Of a stretch of 64,000 nucleotides of DNA, positions 49,252 through 58,191 are shown piece after piece; position 1 is the stretch's first letter; each line of letters begins with the position of its first letter. The notes below the pieces were generated by a model. The model was not told the origin of the DNA. It did no database searches and saw only the letters and a list, made by a program, of their open reading frames with translations. The position numbers and the translations under genes are program-made. This stretch comes from UMGS1766 sp963597355 (GTDB lineage: Bacteria; Bacillota; Clostridia; Oscillospirales; Oscillospiraceae), in the NCBI GenBank assembly GCA_963597355.1, contig CAVBPR010000006.1, forward strand, positions 124,001 to 188,000. The letters are read 5' to 3'.

Positions 49252-49922
49252 GCACTCGCCTCTATTTTGTAGCCCACACCTCGCACGGTTTCAATGCAAT
49301 TCCCGGCCTCACCCAGTTTTGCTCTGAGGGTTCGAATATGCACGTCCAACGTCCGATTTTCCCGTTCAAATTCGCAGCCCCAGATTCGATCCATCAGCAC
49401 ATTCCGCGTCAAAACCACACCTGCGTTCTCTAACAGCAAACTCAGAATTTCGAATTCCTTGTAGGTCAATGTGATGTCTTTCCCATCCACTTTGACAATA
49501 TGCCGCTCCGGAGAGACATATAGGGAACCGACGCGATACTCTGTGCAGGTTGTCATCGGCTCAGTCCTGCGCAAAACAGCGCGCACCCGCGCAACCAGTT
49601 CCATCATGCCAAAGGGCTTGGAAATAAAGTCATCTGCTCCGTTGTCCAGGCCAATCACCCGATCATACTCCGTGTTTTTTGCCGTCAGCATAATCACCGG
49701 CACTTTTTTGGTGGCGCTGGCAGAGCGGAGCTTGTGCAACACGGACAAACCGTCTTCCTCCGGCAGCATAATGTCCAGCAAAACCAATTCCGGGATCTGT
49801 TCCCCTACTGCTTTCCAAAATTTGCTCGGCACTTCAAATCCTTTTGCCTCATACCCCTGACTCTGCAAGCCATAAATCACTAATTTGCGAATGCTGTCAT
49901 CGTCCTCTAAAAGATAAATCAT
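49248..49922 (-). CDS. PhoB-like OmpR-family response regulator
   Basis: The 224-residue protein has a receiver domain with D7/D8, phospho-acceptor D50 (LVLLDIMLP) and the Lys of FISKPFG, then an OmpR-type winged helix (LTYKEFEILSLLLEN...RTLDVHIRTLRAKLGE). Partner of the kinase that overlaps it. Targets unknown. Confidence 0.95.
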   Translation of the reverse strand: MIYLLEDDDSIRKLVIYGLQSQGYEAKGFEVPSKFWKAVGEQIPELVLLDIMLPEEDGLSVLHKLRSASATKKVPVIMLTAKNTEYDRVIGLDNGADDFISKPFGMMELVARVRAVLRRTEPMTTCTEYRVGSLYVSPERHIVKVDGKDITLTYKEFEILSLLLENAGVVLTRNVLMDRIWGCEFERENRTLDVHIRTLRAKLGEAGNCIETVRGVGYKIEASA

Positions 49923-50014
49923 ATAATAAGCCCACCTTAATATTCTAATTTATCATAACAGTAATCGTACGATGTAAATTATAAAACCAACTCACTGTAA
50001 AATCTATGTTAAAT

Positions 50015-50052
50015 AAGAAAAAACCCGGAAAATTGCATCTGCATTCTCCGGG
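50015..50052 (-). terminator. Terminator of the carD-like gene
   Basis: CCCGGA...TCCGGG with an inner TGCA/TGCA pairing, followed on the minus strand by T6. Confidence 0.85.
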
Positions 50053-50059
50053 AAATCCA

Positions 50060-50614
50060 TTATTCTGCTGCATCTTCCGCTTTTTCTGCGGTCTCTGCAT
50101 CCTTTTTCTTCGGGATAATCCGCACCGATTTCTCCAACTGCGCCCGCATATCCTCCACCGGCTGATCCAGCACATAGGCCAGTTCGCCGACAAGCAAATT
50201 CATTGCTTTTTTTAGGAAATTATTATCCGCGTTGTACTGCTGGCGCTCACGAAAGCCCTGTTTCCGCCGTACAACCGCTTTCATTACCTGAACAAGATGT
50301 TCACTGTCGTTATCATGCAGCGCCGCAGAAAACGTATCCGTACGCTGCTTATAATTCAATCCCTTCATGGGGAAAGGTTCCATTTCTGCCACACTGTGAA
50401 TCAACTGCTCCGCGGCTTCCCGGGTGATGGGCACACGAATGGAAAGCTGCTGCTGGCCTTCCACCGGAACGTAGACAGAGCCTCCCTGATTCATCGGCTG
50501 GAGCGTATAGTACAGGCGATGCCGGTCAACCCCGTGCATGGACAGCGGCCCAATCTCCATTACAGTACAAATGCCGGTAGTGCTATAAACAACCTTTTCT
50601 CCCACTTGATACAT
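50060..50614 (-). CDS. CarD family transcription factor
   Basis: The 184-residue protein has an N-terminal Tudor-like RNA-polymerase-interacting domain (MYQVGEKVVYSTTGICTVMEI then YVPVE) and a helical C-terminal domain. A Lys/Glu tail (PKKKDAETAEKAED) follows. CarD proteins stabilise open complexes at many promoters. The ATG at 50614 gives the standard N-terminus, 45 bases downstream of an in-frame earlier start. The 284-base gap beyond it holds only small stem-loops and no gene. Confidence 0.9.
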   Translation of the reverse strand: MYQVGEKVVYSTTGICTVMEIGPLSMHGVDRHRLYYTLQPMNQGGSVYVPVEGQQQLSIRVPITREAAEQLIHSVAEMEPFPMKGLNYKQRTDTFSAALHDNDSEHLVQVMKAVVRRKQGFRERQQYNADNNFLKKAMNLLVGELAYVLDQPVEDMRAQLEKSVRIIPKKKDAETAEKAEDAAE

Positions 50615-50898
50615 TCTGTTCGTACTCCTTTCCCATCGACGGCACCCCCCGTCCTGCATTCCTCATCACACATCTATTGAAAACCAACTTGAAGTTTAAA
50701 AACAGAACAGACCGGCGATGGCAAACGCCACGCCGCATCTGTATATTATGTAAACATATCAGGTTTGAGATAGGCCTCTCTAGGGCAAACGAGGGAAAAT
50801 AATCTCGTTTTTCCCGAAGAGAGAATCGCTGTTTTCATTGGTATTATAGCATTTTTTGCAGTTTATGTCCAATTTATTTTTCAGTTGGCAACTATCTC

Positions 50899-51249
50899 TT
50901 AAATCTCTGCAATAACGGCATACACAACCAGAGGTTCCCCTGTGCCTTCGCAGGCAATGCTGTGTCCATGTCCGCTGCGGCACACACAGGAATCGCTCGC
51001 ATGAAGAATTGTCTCGACTCCATCATCGTTGTAACGCGCGCTTCCGCTCAGGATGTGAATGATTTCCTCCTCCCCTTCATGGGTGTGATAGCCCAGAGAG
51101 CATCCGGGCCGAAGGATCAGCCGTCCCAGCAACTTGATTTTGCTGTCATATTCCTCCGGCTGCAGGGTGCGAATGATCTCAACAGTTCCATTTCCGCCTT
51201 TCATATGCTCCTGCATTTGATGGACATGTTCTGCTGCTGACTTTACCAT
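50899..51249 (-). CDS. Cupin-domain protein
   Basis: The 116-residue single-domain cupin has the first motif G-x5-HTHEGEEEIIHILSG and the second DSCVCRSGHGHSIACEG, providing three His and a Glu as a metal site. Function not assignable; could be a metal-dependent isomerase/dioxygenase or a binding protein. The ATG at 51249 has correct spacing to AGGAGG, while the ATG at 51255 is too close. Confidence 0.85.
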   Translation of the reverse strand: MVKSAAEHVHQMQEHMKGGNGTVEIIRTLQPEEYDSKIKLLGRLILRPGCSLGYHTHEGEEEIIHILSGSARYNDDGVETILHASDSCVCRSGHGHSIACEGTGEPLVVYAVIAEI

Positions 51250-51264
51250 TTCCATAACCTCCTG

Positions 51265-53262
51265 TTAATGCTTGTTTTTTGGGGAGCGTCCACCCTGTTC
51301 GTTCTTTTTACGCGTGCCGGCATGGTGTGTATCCTGCGGTTTCTTTTTTCCGCTTTTCCCCGTGTGTTGATTTTGTCTTCCTCTGCGGGCTTCCTGCTGC
51401 TCCCGCTTCTTCCGTTTTTCTTCCCGCTCCAGCTCCCAGGGCGCCGGACCTGGTTTTGGACGAATCAGGCATTCCGGCTTGTAGCCGATCAAATCACTCC
51501 GCCCCGACTTTCGCAGCGCCTCCAGCACCAAGGCATGTTTTTCCGGCCGTTTCCATTGCAACAGCGCCCGCTGCAGCGCCTTTTCGTGGGGAGAGCGGGC
51601 CACATATACCGGCTTCATTGTCATAGGATCGATTCCGGTATAATACATACAGGTGGACAATGTTCCGGGAACCGGATAAAAATCCTGTACCTGTTCCGGC
51701 TGCCGATGCATTTTATGAAGGTATTCCGCCAGCGCAACTGCATCCTGCAACGTAGATCCGGGATGTGAACTCATCAAATACGGAACGAGAAATTGTTCCT
51801 TCCCGATCCGGTTGTTGAGTTGATTGTATTTCTGCTGAAAGCGTTCGTACACTTCAATATGCGGCTTGCCCATGTAATCCAGCACCGAGTCAATGCAGTG
51901 CTCCGGCGCCACCTTCAACTGTCCGCTGACGTGATACTTCACCAGCTCTTTAAAAAACTCATCGCTTTTGTCCAGCAGCATATAGTCATATCGAATTCCG
52001 GAACGGACAAACACCTTTTTTACCCCCGGTACCGCCCTTACCCGACGGAGGAGATGCAAATAGTCCGATTCATCTGCATCCAAATTGGGACACGGCTCCG
52101 GTGCAAGGCAATTCCGCCCTTTACACATGCCACATTTCAGCTGTTTTTTGCAGGATGGATGGCGGAAATTAGCCGTTGGGCCGCCTACGTCGTGAATATA
52201 GCCCTTGAAGTCAGGCAATTTCGTCAATTCCTCCACTTCCCGAACTACGCTGTCTTCACTGCGGCAGGTAATCATGCGCCCCTGATGAAACGCAATAGCA
52301 CAAAAAGAACAGGCGCCAATACAGCCCCGATTGTGGGTAACTGAAAACCGCACCTCATCAATGGCCGGCACTCCGCCCATGCGATCGTACATAGGGTGCG
52401 GCAGGCGCATATACGGCAGCTCTGCCACATGATCCAGTTCCGGTGTGGACAATGGCATCGCCGGTGGATTGACAATCAGGATCTGCTCTCCATGCCGCTG
52501 CAAAATTGCCTTGCCCCGTATCGGATCATGCTCGTCATATTCCACTCGATTTGCCTGTGCATAAGCCATTTTGTCCCGCTTTACCTGTTCAAAAGACGGA
52601 ACTTCCACCGCCTGAAATTGGCAGGCAGATGCCTCGCGGGCAACAAAAGCGGTTCCGCGCACTCCGGTAATTTCGTGGACTGGCGTGCCTTTTTTTAAGG
52701 CCGCAGCAATTTCCAGCGTGGAATGCTCTCCCATGCCATAGCTAAGCAAATCTGCCTGTGCGTCGAAAATCACACTGCGCCGCACCTTGTCTTCCCAATA
52801 GTCGTAGTGAGCAAACCGACGCAGGGAAGCTTCCAATCCACCAATAATGATCGGGATATTGCCAAATGCCTCCCGCACTTTGTTTGCGTAAACGATGGTG
52901 GCTCTGTCCGGACGCAGTCCTGTGCGGCGGCCTGGGGAATAAAGGTCTTCGCTGCGGCGTTTTTTGGCGGCCGTGTAGTGGGCAACCATGGAGTCCAGAT
53001 TACCGCCGGAAATAAAAACGCCCAGTCGCGGTTTTCCGAACTGAATAAAGTCATCCACTGTGCGCCAATTGGGCTGGGCCAGCATACACACGCGATAGCC
53101 TGCATCTTCCAGAACCCGGGATATCACAGCAGCGCCAAAAGTCGGATGATCCACATAGGCATCTGCCGTAATCATCAAAAAATCATACCAGTACCAGTCA
53201 CGATCCCGCATTTCCTGTAAATTAACCGGCAAGAACTGCCGGATCTTCTCTCTTTTCGCCAC
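51265..53262 (-). CDS. YgiQ/UPF0313 family radical SAM protein
   Basis: The 665-residue protein has an N-terminal domain with QPNWRTVDDF and GGLEASLRRFAHYDYW. The radical SAM core CxxxCxxC is in NRGCIGACSFCAI. A Cys cluster follows (KCGMCKGRNCLAPEPCPN), and a lysine-rich tail ends the protein. The family function is unknown. GTG start with GGAGG. It lies 9-15 bases upstream of the cupin gene on the same strand, likely one operon. Confidence 0.92.
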   Translation of the reverse strand: MAKREKIRQFLPVNLQEMRDRDWYWYDFLMITADAYVDHPTFGAAVISRVLEDAGYRVCMLAQPNWRTVDDFIQFGKPRLGVFISGGNLDSMVAHYTAAKKRRSEDLYSPGRRTGLRPDRATIVYANKVREAFGNIPIIIGGLEASLRRFAHYDYWEDKVRRSVIFDAQADLLSYGMGEHSTLEIAAALKKGTPVHEITGVRGTAFVAREASACQFQAVEVPSFEQVKRDKMAYAQANRVEYDEHDPIRGKAILQRHGEQILIVNPPAMPLSTPELDHVAELPYMRLPHPMYDRMGGVPAIDEVRFSVTHNRGCIGACSFCAIAFHQGRMITCRSEDSVVREVEELTKLPDFKGYIHDVGGPTANFRHPSCKKQLKCGMCKGRNCLAPEPCPNLDADESDYLHLLRRVRAVPGVKKVFVRSGIRYDYMLLDKSDEFFKELVKYHVSGQLKVAPEHCIDSVLDYMGKPHIEVYERFQQKYNQLNNRIGKEQFLVPYLMSSHPGSTLQDAVALAEYLHKMHRQPEQVQDFYPVPGTLSTCMYYTGIDPMTMKPVYVARSPHEKALQRALLQWKRPEKHALVLEALRKSGRSDLIGYKPECLIRPKPGPAPWELEREEKRKKREQQEARRGRQNQHTGKSGKKKPQDTHHAGTRKKNEQGGRSPKNKH

Positions 53263-53290
53263 GCTGCCGCCTCCATTTTCTTATCGCTCC

Positions 53291-53320
53291 AAAACTCTTC
53301 TGTCACTGCAGAAGAGTTTT
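53291..53320 (-). terminator. Terminator after the 53322 gene
   Basis: AAAACTCTTCTG pairs with CAGAAGAGTTTT around a 6-base loop, immediately after the stop. Confidence 0.85.
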
Positions 53321-53321
53321 C

Positions 53322-53648
53322 CTAGCCAAATATGGCATGAAATTTCTCTTCCGGCAGGATTTGAGCTCTCTTATCCCGTTTTAAAACAACATAGTTTTGA
53401 TCCATCCGACCAATCCATACATCATCGTCCAGACCGGTACTCCACAACAGACCTTCTTCTATTTTCCATGTCCGTTTCCCCTCCGGTGTCTCACCATATG
53501 CAGTGCCATAAACCGCAGCTCCATTCGGTCGGCCTTCGCATCCAAACTCCGGTTCATCGACCCGGCTCAAATAGATCAGGGGTGTAAATTCACCTTCGGG
53601 CAGGAAGGCTTGTTTGAAAAAATTCTCTGTTCTTTCCGGCTGCTCCAT
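53322..53648 (-). CDS. Conserved-looking protein of unknown function
   Basis: The 108-residue protein begins MEQPERTENFFKQAFLPEGE and has no membrane segment and no motif I recognise. It has a WKIEEGLLWSTGLDDDVWIGRMDQNYVVL stretch suggesting a small beta fold. The ATG at 53648 with GAGAGGAAGG is preferred over upstream in-frame Met codons that overlap the divergent pyridoxamine kinase promoter. Confidence 0.6.
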   Translation of the reverse strand: MEQPERTENFFKQAFLPEGEFTPLIYLSRVDEPEFGCEGRPNGAAVYGTAYGETPEGKRTWKIEEGLLWSTGLDDDVWIGRMDQNYVVLKRDKRAQILPEEKFHAIFG

Positions 53649-53765
53649 CCGTTTGATCCTTCCTCTCTGATACGGCCTCATTTTCTTAAACTGGCTCTTT
53701 CTATCTTTCTCAATTTTCGCTATAGTAAGTAGTCGATAGAATCTACCACGAAAGCAGGTCTGCTC

Positions 53766-54599
53766 ATGGATCACAATCGTCAAAATAAAATTGCTGTTAT
53801 CAACGACTTCAGCAGCTTCGGCCGCTGTTCGATTGCCGTTGCACTGCCTATTATCTCCGCTATGAAAATTCAGTGCTGTCCATTACCCACGGCGCTGTTC
53901 TCCAACCACACCGGCTTTGAAAGCTTTTTTCGCACCGACTGCACCGACTTTATGCCCCGTTATGCGGACGAATGGGAAAAGCTGGGTCTGCAGTTTCAAG
54001 GCATAGCCACAGGATATTTAGGTTCCATTCATCAAATTGATCTTGTTGAGGACTTTCTCCGTCGCTTTGACCGCCCTGAAACGGTTGTCCTGGTCGATCC
54101 GGTCATGGGGGACTATGGCGCTCTCTACCCCACCTATTCCCAGGAGTTGGCCGAAAATGTAAGCCGATTACTTCCTTATGCTGATATTCTAACGCCCAAT
54201 CTGACGGAAGCGTGCATTCTGACCGGGACAGATTACCGTCCCAATCCCAGTGAAAGCGAGCTGTTGACCATGTGTCAGCAACTCGCCCGACTCGGCCCTG
54301 AAAAGGTAGTGATCTCCGGTCTGGACTATGGAGATCATCTTGGCAACTTCATCTTTGAGACGGAAAAGCCATCCTGCCTGCTACGTGTACCCAAGGTTGG
54401 AACCTGCCGCAGTGGAACCGGCGACGTATTTGCGTCGATCCTGATTGCAGATGCAGTCAACGGAGAGGCTTTTTCTTCCTCTGTTGAAAAAGCAGCGCAT
54501 TTCATTTCCCACGCTCTGGAATGCACAACAAAAATGGGCATTCCTCCCACGGACGGCATTTGCTTTGAGGAGATTCTGGGGGAGCTGATCCCCGATTAA
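53766..54599 (+). CDS. pdxY: Pyridoxamine/pyridoxal kinase
   Basis: The 277-residue ribokinase-fold protein has the start INDFSSFGRCSIAVALPIIS, the block VLVDPVMGDYGALY and TPNLTEACILTG. The anion hole/catalytic Asp lies in SGTGDVFAS. It phosphorylates B6 vitamers for PLP salvage. It overlaps the convergent HAD gene by 4 bases at its end. Confidence 0.9.
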   Translation: MDHNRQNKIAVINDFSSFGRCSIAVALPIISAMKIQCCPLPTALFSNHTGFESFFRTDCTDFMPRYADEWEKLGLQFQGIATGYLGSIHQIDLVEDFLRRFDRPETVVLVDPVMGDYGALYPTYSQELAENVSRLLPYADILTPNLTEACILTGTDYRPNPSESELLTMCQQLARLGPEKVVISGLDYGDHLGNFIFETEKPSCLLRVPKVGTCRSGTGDVFASILIADAVNGEAFSSSVEKAAHFISHALECTTKMGIPPTDGICFEEILGELIPD

Positions 54600-55156
54600 C
54601 GATATCCCTCCACAACAAACACACCTGCACCGCTGGCTTTTGCCGCGGCAATACCGGCAGGAGAATCCTCAAAAATAATCGTCTGTTCCGGTGCAACACC
54701 GAAATGCTCCATCGCCATTTGGAATCCCTGGGGATCCGGCTTCGGCCGCTGGAAATCTGCCGAGGACAGGATTAAATCAAAGCTGTCGAATTCATTGAAA
54801 TAGTGCAAAATCTGGCTGCTGTTTTCCTTTGAGCCAACGGTAACCAAAGCGGTGTAGTATTCCGGCCTCAGTTGGTGCAGTAAATCAAACAAAGGCTGAT
54901 TTTTCTTTGCCGCCTCCAAATAGTCGCCATAGCACGCTTTTTTTCGCCGGTGGATTTCCTTTCTCTCTGCCTCGCTTGCATCCGGCGCAAGCAAGGCTCC
55001 GAAATAGCCAAAATCATGTCCAAAGCACTCAGTGCAAAAAAAATCATAACTTGGCGGGATAGCAATCCCCTCCAAAGCATGGCAATAAGCCAGATAGTTT
55101 ACTTTCGTAGTGTGAAACAGAGTTCCATCCAAATCAAAAATTGCAAGTTTTTTCAT
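54596..55156 (-). CDS. HAD-superfamily phosphatase (beta-phosphoglucomutase-like)
   Basis: The 186-residue protein begins MKKLAIFDLDGTLFHTTKVN (motif I) and has a helical cap, VTVGSKENS (motif II), KPDPQGF (motif III Lys) and IFEDSPAGIAAA (motif IV). Substrate unknown. The ATG at 55156 has GGAG 11 bases upstream. Confidence 0.88.
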   Translation of the reverse strand: MKKLAIFDLDGTLFHTTKVNYLAYCHALEGIAIPPSYDFFCTECFGHDFGYFGALLAPDASEAERKEIHRRKKACYGDYLEAAKKNQPLFDLLHQLRPEYYTALVTVGSKENSSQILHYFNEFDSFDLILSSADFQRPKPDPQGFQMAMEHFGVAPEQTIIFEDSPAGIAAAKASGAGVFVVEGYR

Positions 55157-55178
55157 TGATTGTATTTCTCCGTTTTTC

Positions 55179-56240
55179 TCATGGTTTGCATCGTCCGCAG
55201 GGATCGTACCCCATAGCAATTACGCTTTCTCTCGTCCCGGTATAATCCTTTCGATTTCCCTGTGCGATACGATCTACGCTGGAACAGGATGGAACATGAA
55301 ACTTATTTGTGTTTGTGTTCAACACATACTCCATCTCGCCAGAGGAATCCGTAGACGCAGAAGTGGAATCCTGCTCCACCGGCGTTGTTGTTTCTTCCGC
55401 CGCTGCCGTTTCGCTGTCACCGAGCGCACTGTCTCCTGTGGCATAATCAATCGTAACTCCCGGCTGAACATTATACGCAAATACGCAGAAGGAAATTCCC
55501 TCCCCGTTATCTTCTACCGAATATCCTTCCATAAGTACGCCATCTGCCACCAGATTGTCCCCGCTGAATATGGGCGTAACGCGATAAAGCACATGATGTT
55601 CCGTTTCTTTCACATAGTCTGCCACCATATTTTCAAAGGGCAGCATCCCCTGGATATTCAAATAGCGCGTTCCGGTAATCAGGTTTTTTTCATTTGCGTT
55701 TTCACCCGCCAGCTGAAACCCGATCAAATGGCAACGATTGTAGAGATATTTCCCGTCAACGCAGTCATATTTCACTGTATGCCAGCCGCTGGGCTTAACC
55801 TGTCCAATTTCCCCTCGCTTCTCCGTCGGCATGATCTCAACGCAAATATTGGCATATGCCACACCGCAGCGACGCAGGCTGTCTAACTCACTGTAGGTTT
55901 CAAACGCCTCCGTGGTATACTCCGTTTCGCTGAAAAAAGGTTGATTGTTGTTAATCGCAACATATGCGTTTCCCGTATATTCCGGAATGTCTGCCAGGGT
56001 AACTGTTTCCGTAACCGTCGAAGTACTGTCGCTGGAAGATGATTTTGTCTCTTCCGCAGGATCTTCCTCAACTTTACCGGACTTTGCTTCCTCTGCATCG
56101 GTTGTTGCCGTCGATCCTTCGGGCACCTCAGAGGAGACACTCGTTGCCGCCGTTTGTGAGGATTTTTCACTTGTCCCGTTCTGTCCACAGGCAGACAGAA
56201 GCAATATAACGCAAATCAGCACCGGCAATATCTTTTTCAT
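55179..56240 (-). CDS. Exported lipoprotein nuclease (DNA/RNA non-specific endonuclease family)
   Basis: The 353-residue protein has a lipobox LLSAC (Cys18), an acidic Ser/Thr/Glu linker (about 20-75) and an EndA/NucA-type beta-beta-alpha-metal domain with YNRCHLIGFQLAGENANEKNLITGT. The usual DRGH is NRCH here, keeping the catalytic His. A C-terminal tail of about 50 residues, FHVPSCSSV...YDPCGRCKP, resembles a zinc-binding Ada-like module. It likely degrades external nucleic acid. The start overlaps the stop of the next upstream gene. Confidence 0.88.
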   Translation of the reverse strand: MKKILPVLICVILLLSACGQNGTSEKSSQTAATSVSSEVPEGSTATTDAEEAKSGKVEEDPAEETKSSSSDSTSTVTETVTLADIPEYTGNAYVAINNNQPFFSETEYTTEAFETYSELDSLRRCGVAYANICVEIMPTEKRGEIGQVKPSGWHTVKYDCVDGKYLYNRCHLIGFQLAGENANEKNLITGTRYLNIQGMLPFENMVADYVKETEHHVLYRVTPIFSGDNLVADGVLMEGYSVEDNGEGISFCVFAYNVQPGVTIDYATGDSALGDSETAAAEETTTPVEQDSTSASTDSSGEMEYVLNTNTNKFHVPSCSSVDRIAQGNRKDYTGTRESVIAMGYDPCGRCKP

Positions 56241-56638
56241 ACTCGATAAACCTCCTCTGTCATGTCCGGATGAGAGTATCCTGAAAATTCCGTTTGTTCT
56301 ATCCGGCAAAAGCGCTCCATGGGCAGCGTAAAGTAAAAATCCGCAGGATAATCCCGCCCCCAGCGGTAGAGGATCAACGCTTCAATCCGTTCCGGGTCAA
56401 CTGTAATCTTATCTTCCACAAAACAATATTCTCCCGCTCCAGCAGCGCTCTGGCATTGTTCGTCTATCTTCAAACAAGGCACATCTTCTGTAAATTGTTT
56501 TGCTGAATAGGGGGTCATCCAAATAGGTGCTTCGCCCACCCGCTGAAGGATGCGTTCCCGCACGACACGATCCATACTTTGCCGGCGGTGATTGAATCCC
56601 ATCCCCATATGATTGTCAACACAAACGATCAGCTTCAT
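56237..56638 (-). CDS. Protein of unknown function translationally coupled to the nuclease
   Basis: The 133-residue protein begins MKLIVCVDNHMGMGFNHRRQ and has AEYCFVED-type and WGRDYPADFYFTLP blocks. Relatives in Clostridia carry the name 'ribonuclease Z', but no RNase Z HxHxDH motif is visible, so I leave it unnamed. Its stop overlaps the ATG of the nuclease lipoprotein (ATGA), implying a linked role. A GGAG site precedes the ATG at 56638. Confidence 0.7.
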   Translation of the reverse strand: MKLIVCVDNHMGMGFNHRRQSMDRVVRERILQRVGEAPIWMTPYSAKQFTEDVPCLKIDEQCQSAAGAGEYCFVEDKITVDPERIEALILYRWGRDYPADFYFTLPMERFCRIEQTEFSGYSHPDMTEEVYRV

Positions 56639-56782
56639 TTTTCTCCATTCTCTCAAGTCATACTCAACCGTGTTTCACTGTAAACCGCAACCCCGTGAAA
56701 AAGCATTCTGTTTTTCACCCGGTTGTCTTCTTTTATTCTCTACTATTTTACCATACGCTGTATCACAGCGCAAACCAGAAAA

Positions 56783-56814
56783 ATGCCCGGAGTATGTTTC
56801 CATACTCCGGGCAT
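56783..56814 (-). terminator. Terminator of hsp20
   Basis: A perfect 14-bp stem ATGCCCGGAGTATG/CATACTCCGGGCAT with a TTTC loop; T-run on the minus strand. Confidence 0.9.
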
Positions 56815-56827
56815 CTGCGTTCAATCT

Positions 56828-57268
56828 TTATTCGATTGCGATGTAGGTAGATGCAGGCACCGCCTTAGGCGTCTCCTTCGGCACAGTGATCTGCAGGATA
56901 CCGTCTTCATACTTGGCGTGCAGATCCTCGGGCTTAACCTCATCCCCTACATAGAAGCTGCGGCTCATTGCGCCGGCATAGCGCTCCTGACGGATGTAAC
57001 GGCCATTCTTGTCCTTTTCATCCTTGTTCAGACCCTTTGCAGCGGTGACGGTCAGATAGCCGTCTTTCAGTTCCAGTTTGACCTCATCCTTCTTGAAACC
57101 AGGCAAGTCGATGTCAACCGCATAACTGTCCTCCGTCTCCCGGACGTCGGTCTTCATCATGTTCTTGGCGTGCTTGCCATACAGGGTATGATCGATGCTG
57201 GGCATCATGCCGAAAGCGTCATTGAACATATCATCGAACAAATTTTCACCAAAAATGCTAGGCAACAT
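56828..57268 (-). CDS. Hsp20/alpha-crystallin family small heat shock protein
   Basis: The 146-residue protein has a short N-terminal arm with DDMFNDAFG, an alpha-crystallin domain (about 45-135) with YAVDIDLPGFKKDEVKLELKDGYLTV and the C-terminal AxxxV/I pattern. It holds unfolding proteins for refolding. It lies behind a CIRCE-covered promoter and is the only other CIRCE gene here besides clpB. Confidence 0.95.
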   Translation of the reverse strand: MLPSIFGENLFDDMFNDAFGMMPSIDHTLYGKHAKNMMKTDVRETEDSYAVDIDLPGFKKDEVKLELKDGYLTVTAAKGLNKDEKDKNGRYIRQERYAGAMSRSFYVGDEVKPEDLHAKYEDGILQITVPKETPKAVPASTYIAIE

Positions 57269-57426
57269 AAATCATTCCTCCATTCAAATCCACCACTCGC
57301 CAATGTCGGAATTGTTCCGCACTCCGGCGGGTAGTTGTCACCTGCGGTCGTTCCTTGACCGCTTATCACATTTTTTAGCCTCCTGAGCGGATGCTCTTTT
57401 GCATCCTTCTCTCAAGGTCTGATTCT

Positions 57427-57468
57427 ATTATAGCTCAGATTTTAGCACTGTCAATAGGAGAGTGCTAA
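57427..57468 (-). promoter_or_regulatory. hsp20 promoter and CIRCE element
   Basis: CIRCE at 57442-57468 is TTAGCACTG-N9-GAGTGCTAA (one mismatch in the left arm). On the minus strand, TTGACA (57449-57454) lies inside CIRCE and TATAAT (57427-57432) follows after 16 bases, so HrcA binding would cover the -35. The rest of the 305-base gap 57269-57573 is leader, and I see no gene in it. Confidence 0.92.
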
Positions 57469-57573
57469 AATTGACTATATTTAACAATTTGTTAACATAA
57501 CACAGACTCGAGAAGAGTTGAACCTCCAGCGTCGTTATTGTGTAGCCCGCAGCAAGAATACTGCGCTGAAATT

Positions 57574-58191
57574 TCAGGCTTCTTCCGCCAGACTGCAAAT
57601 GATCCTTGCACAGTTTTCATAATCCAGTTTGCCGCTGTTCAGCATCAAATCATAATTATGTCGATCGCCCCAGGTTTTATCCGTGAATATATTATAATGG
57701 CGGCTTCGTTCCTTATCTGATCGTTCAATCTCTTTCTCGGCAGTCTGTTTTGCCATGCCATATTCCTGTATTCCCCGTTCCACCCGCTTTTCCATATCTG
57801 CATAGATGAACACTCGGAGCACGTCGTCTCTCTCCCCAAGGATCTGGTCTGCGCAGCGGCCTACGATGACGCAGCTTCCCTGATTTGCAAAGTTTGTTAT
57901 TACTTCCTTCTGTGCATCATAAACCTGTTCGGACAAGGGCAAGGTCTGTCGATTGGCATTTTGTAAAATTCCATACCCATAGCTGGTTCCCATCGCCAGA
58001 TTGTATAAAAGGCTATTGGTAACCCTTTGTTCACTGGATTCAATATACTGTGTCGCCAACCCGGAGTTCTCTGCCGCCTTATCAATCAGCTCCCGGTCAT
58101 AGTAAGGAATTCCCAGACGGTTTGCCACCATCTTCCCAATGGTTCGTCCGCCGCTTCCCAGCTCTCGTCCTATGGTAATAATTTTCTTCAT
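57574..58191 (-). CDS. Cytidylate kinase-like family protein
   Basis: The 205-residue P-loop protein begins MKKIITIGRELGSGGRTIGK and has YYDRELIDKAAE, IVGRCADQIL and a C-terminal KTWGDRHNYDLMLNSGKLD. This is the cytidylate-kinase-like family common in Firmicutes, distinct from housekeeping Cmk; its substrate is not established. It follows the MATE and small Cys genes. Confidence 0.88.
   Translation of the reverse strand: MKKIITIGRELGSGGRTIGKMVANRLGIPYYDRELIDKAAENSGLATQYIESSEQRVTNSLLYNLAMGTSYGYGILQNANRQTLPLSEQVYDAQKEVITNFANQGSCVIVGRCADQILGERDDVLRVFIYADMEKRVERGIQEYGMAKQTAEKEIERSDKERSRHYNIFTDKTWGDRHNYDLMLNSGKLDYENCARIICSLAEEA

Noticed and set aside
50661..50898. Possible small gene or riboswitch between carD-like and cupin genes
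   Set aside because: Only weak stem-loops (for example GGCGATGGC-AAAC-GCCACGCC near 50713) are visible and no frame with a ribosome-binding site was found.
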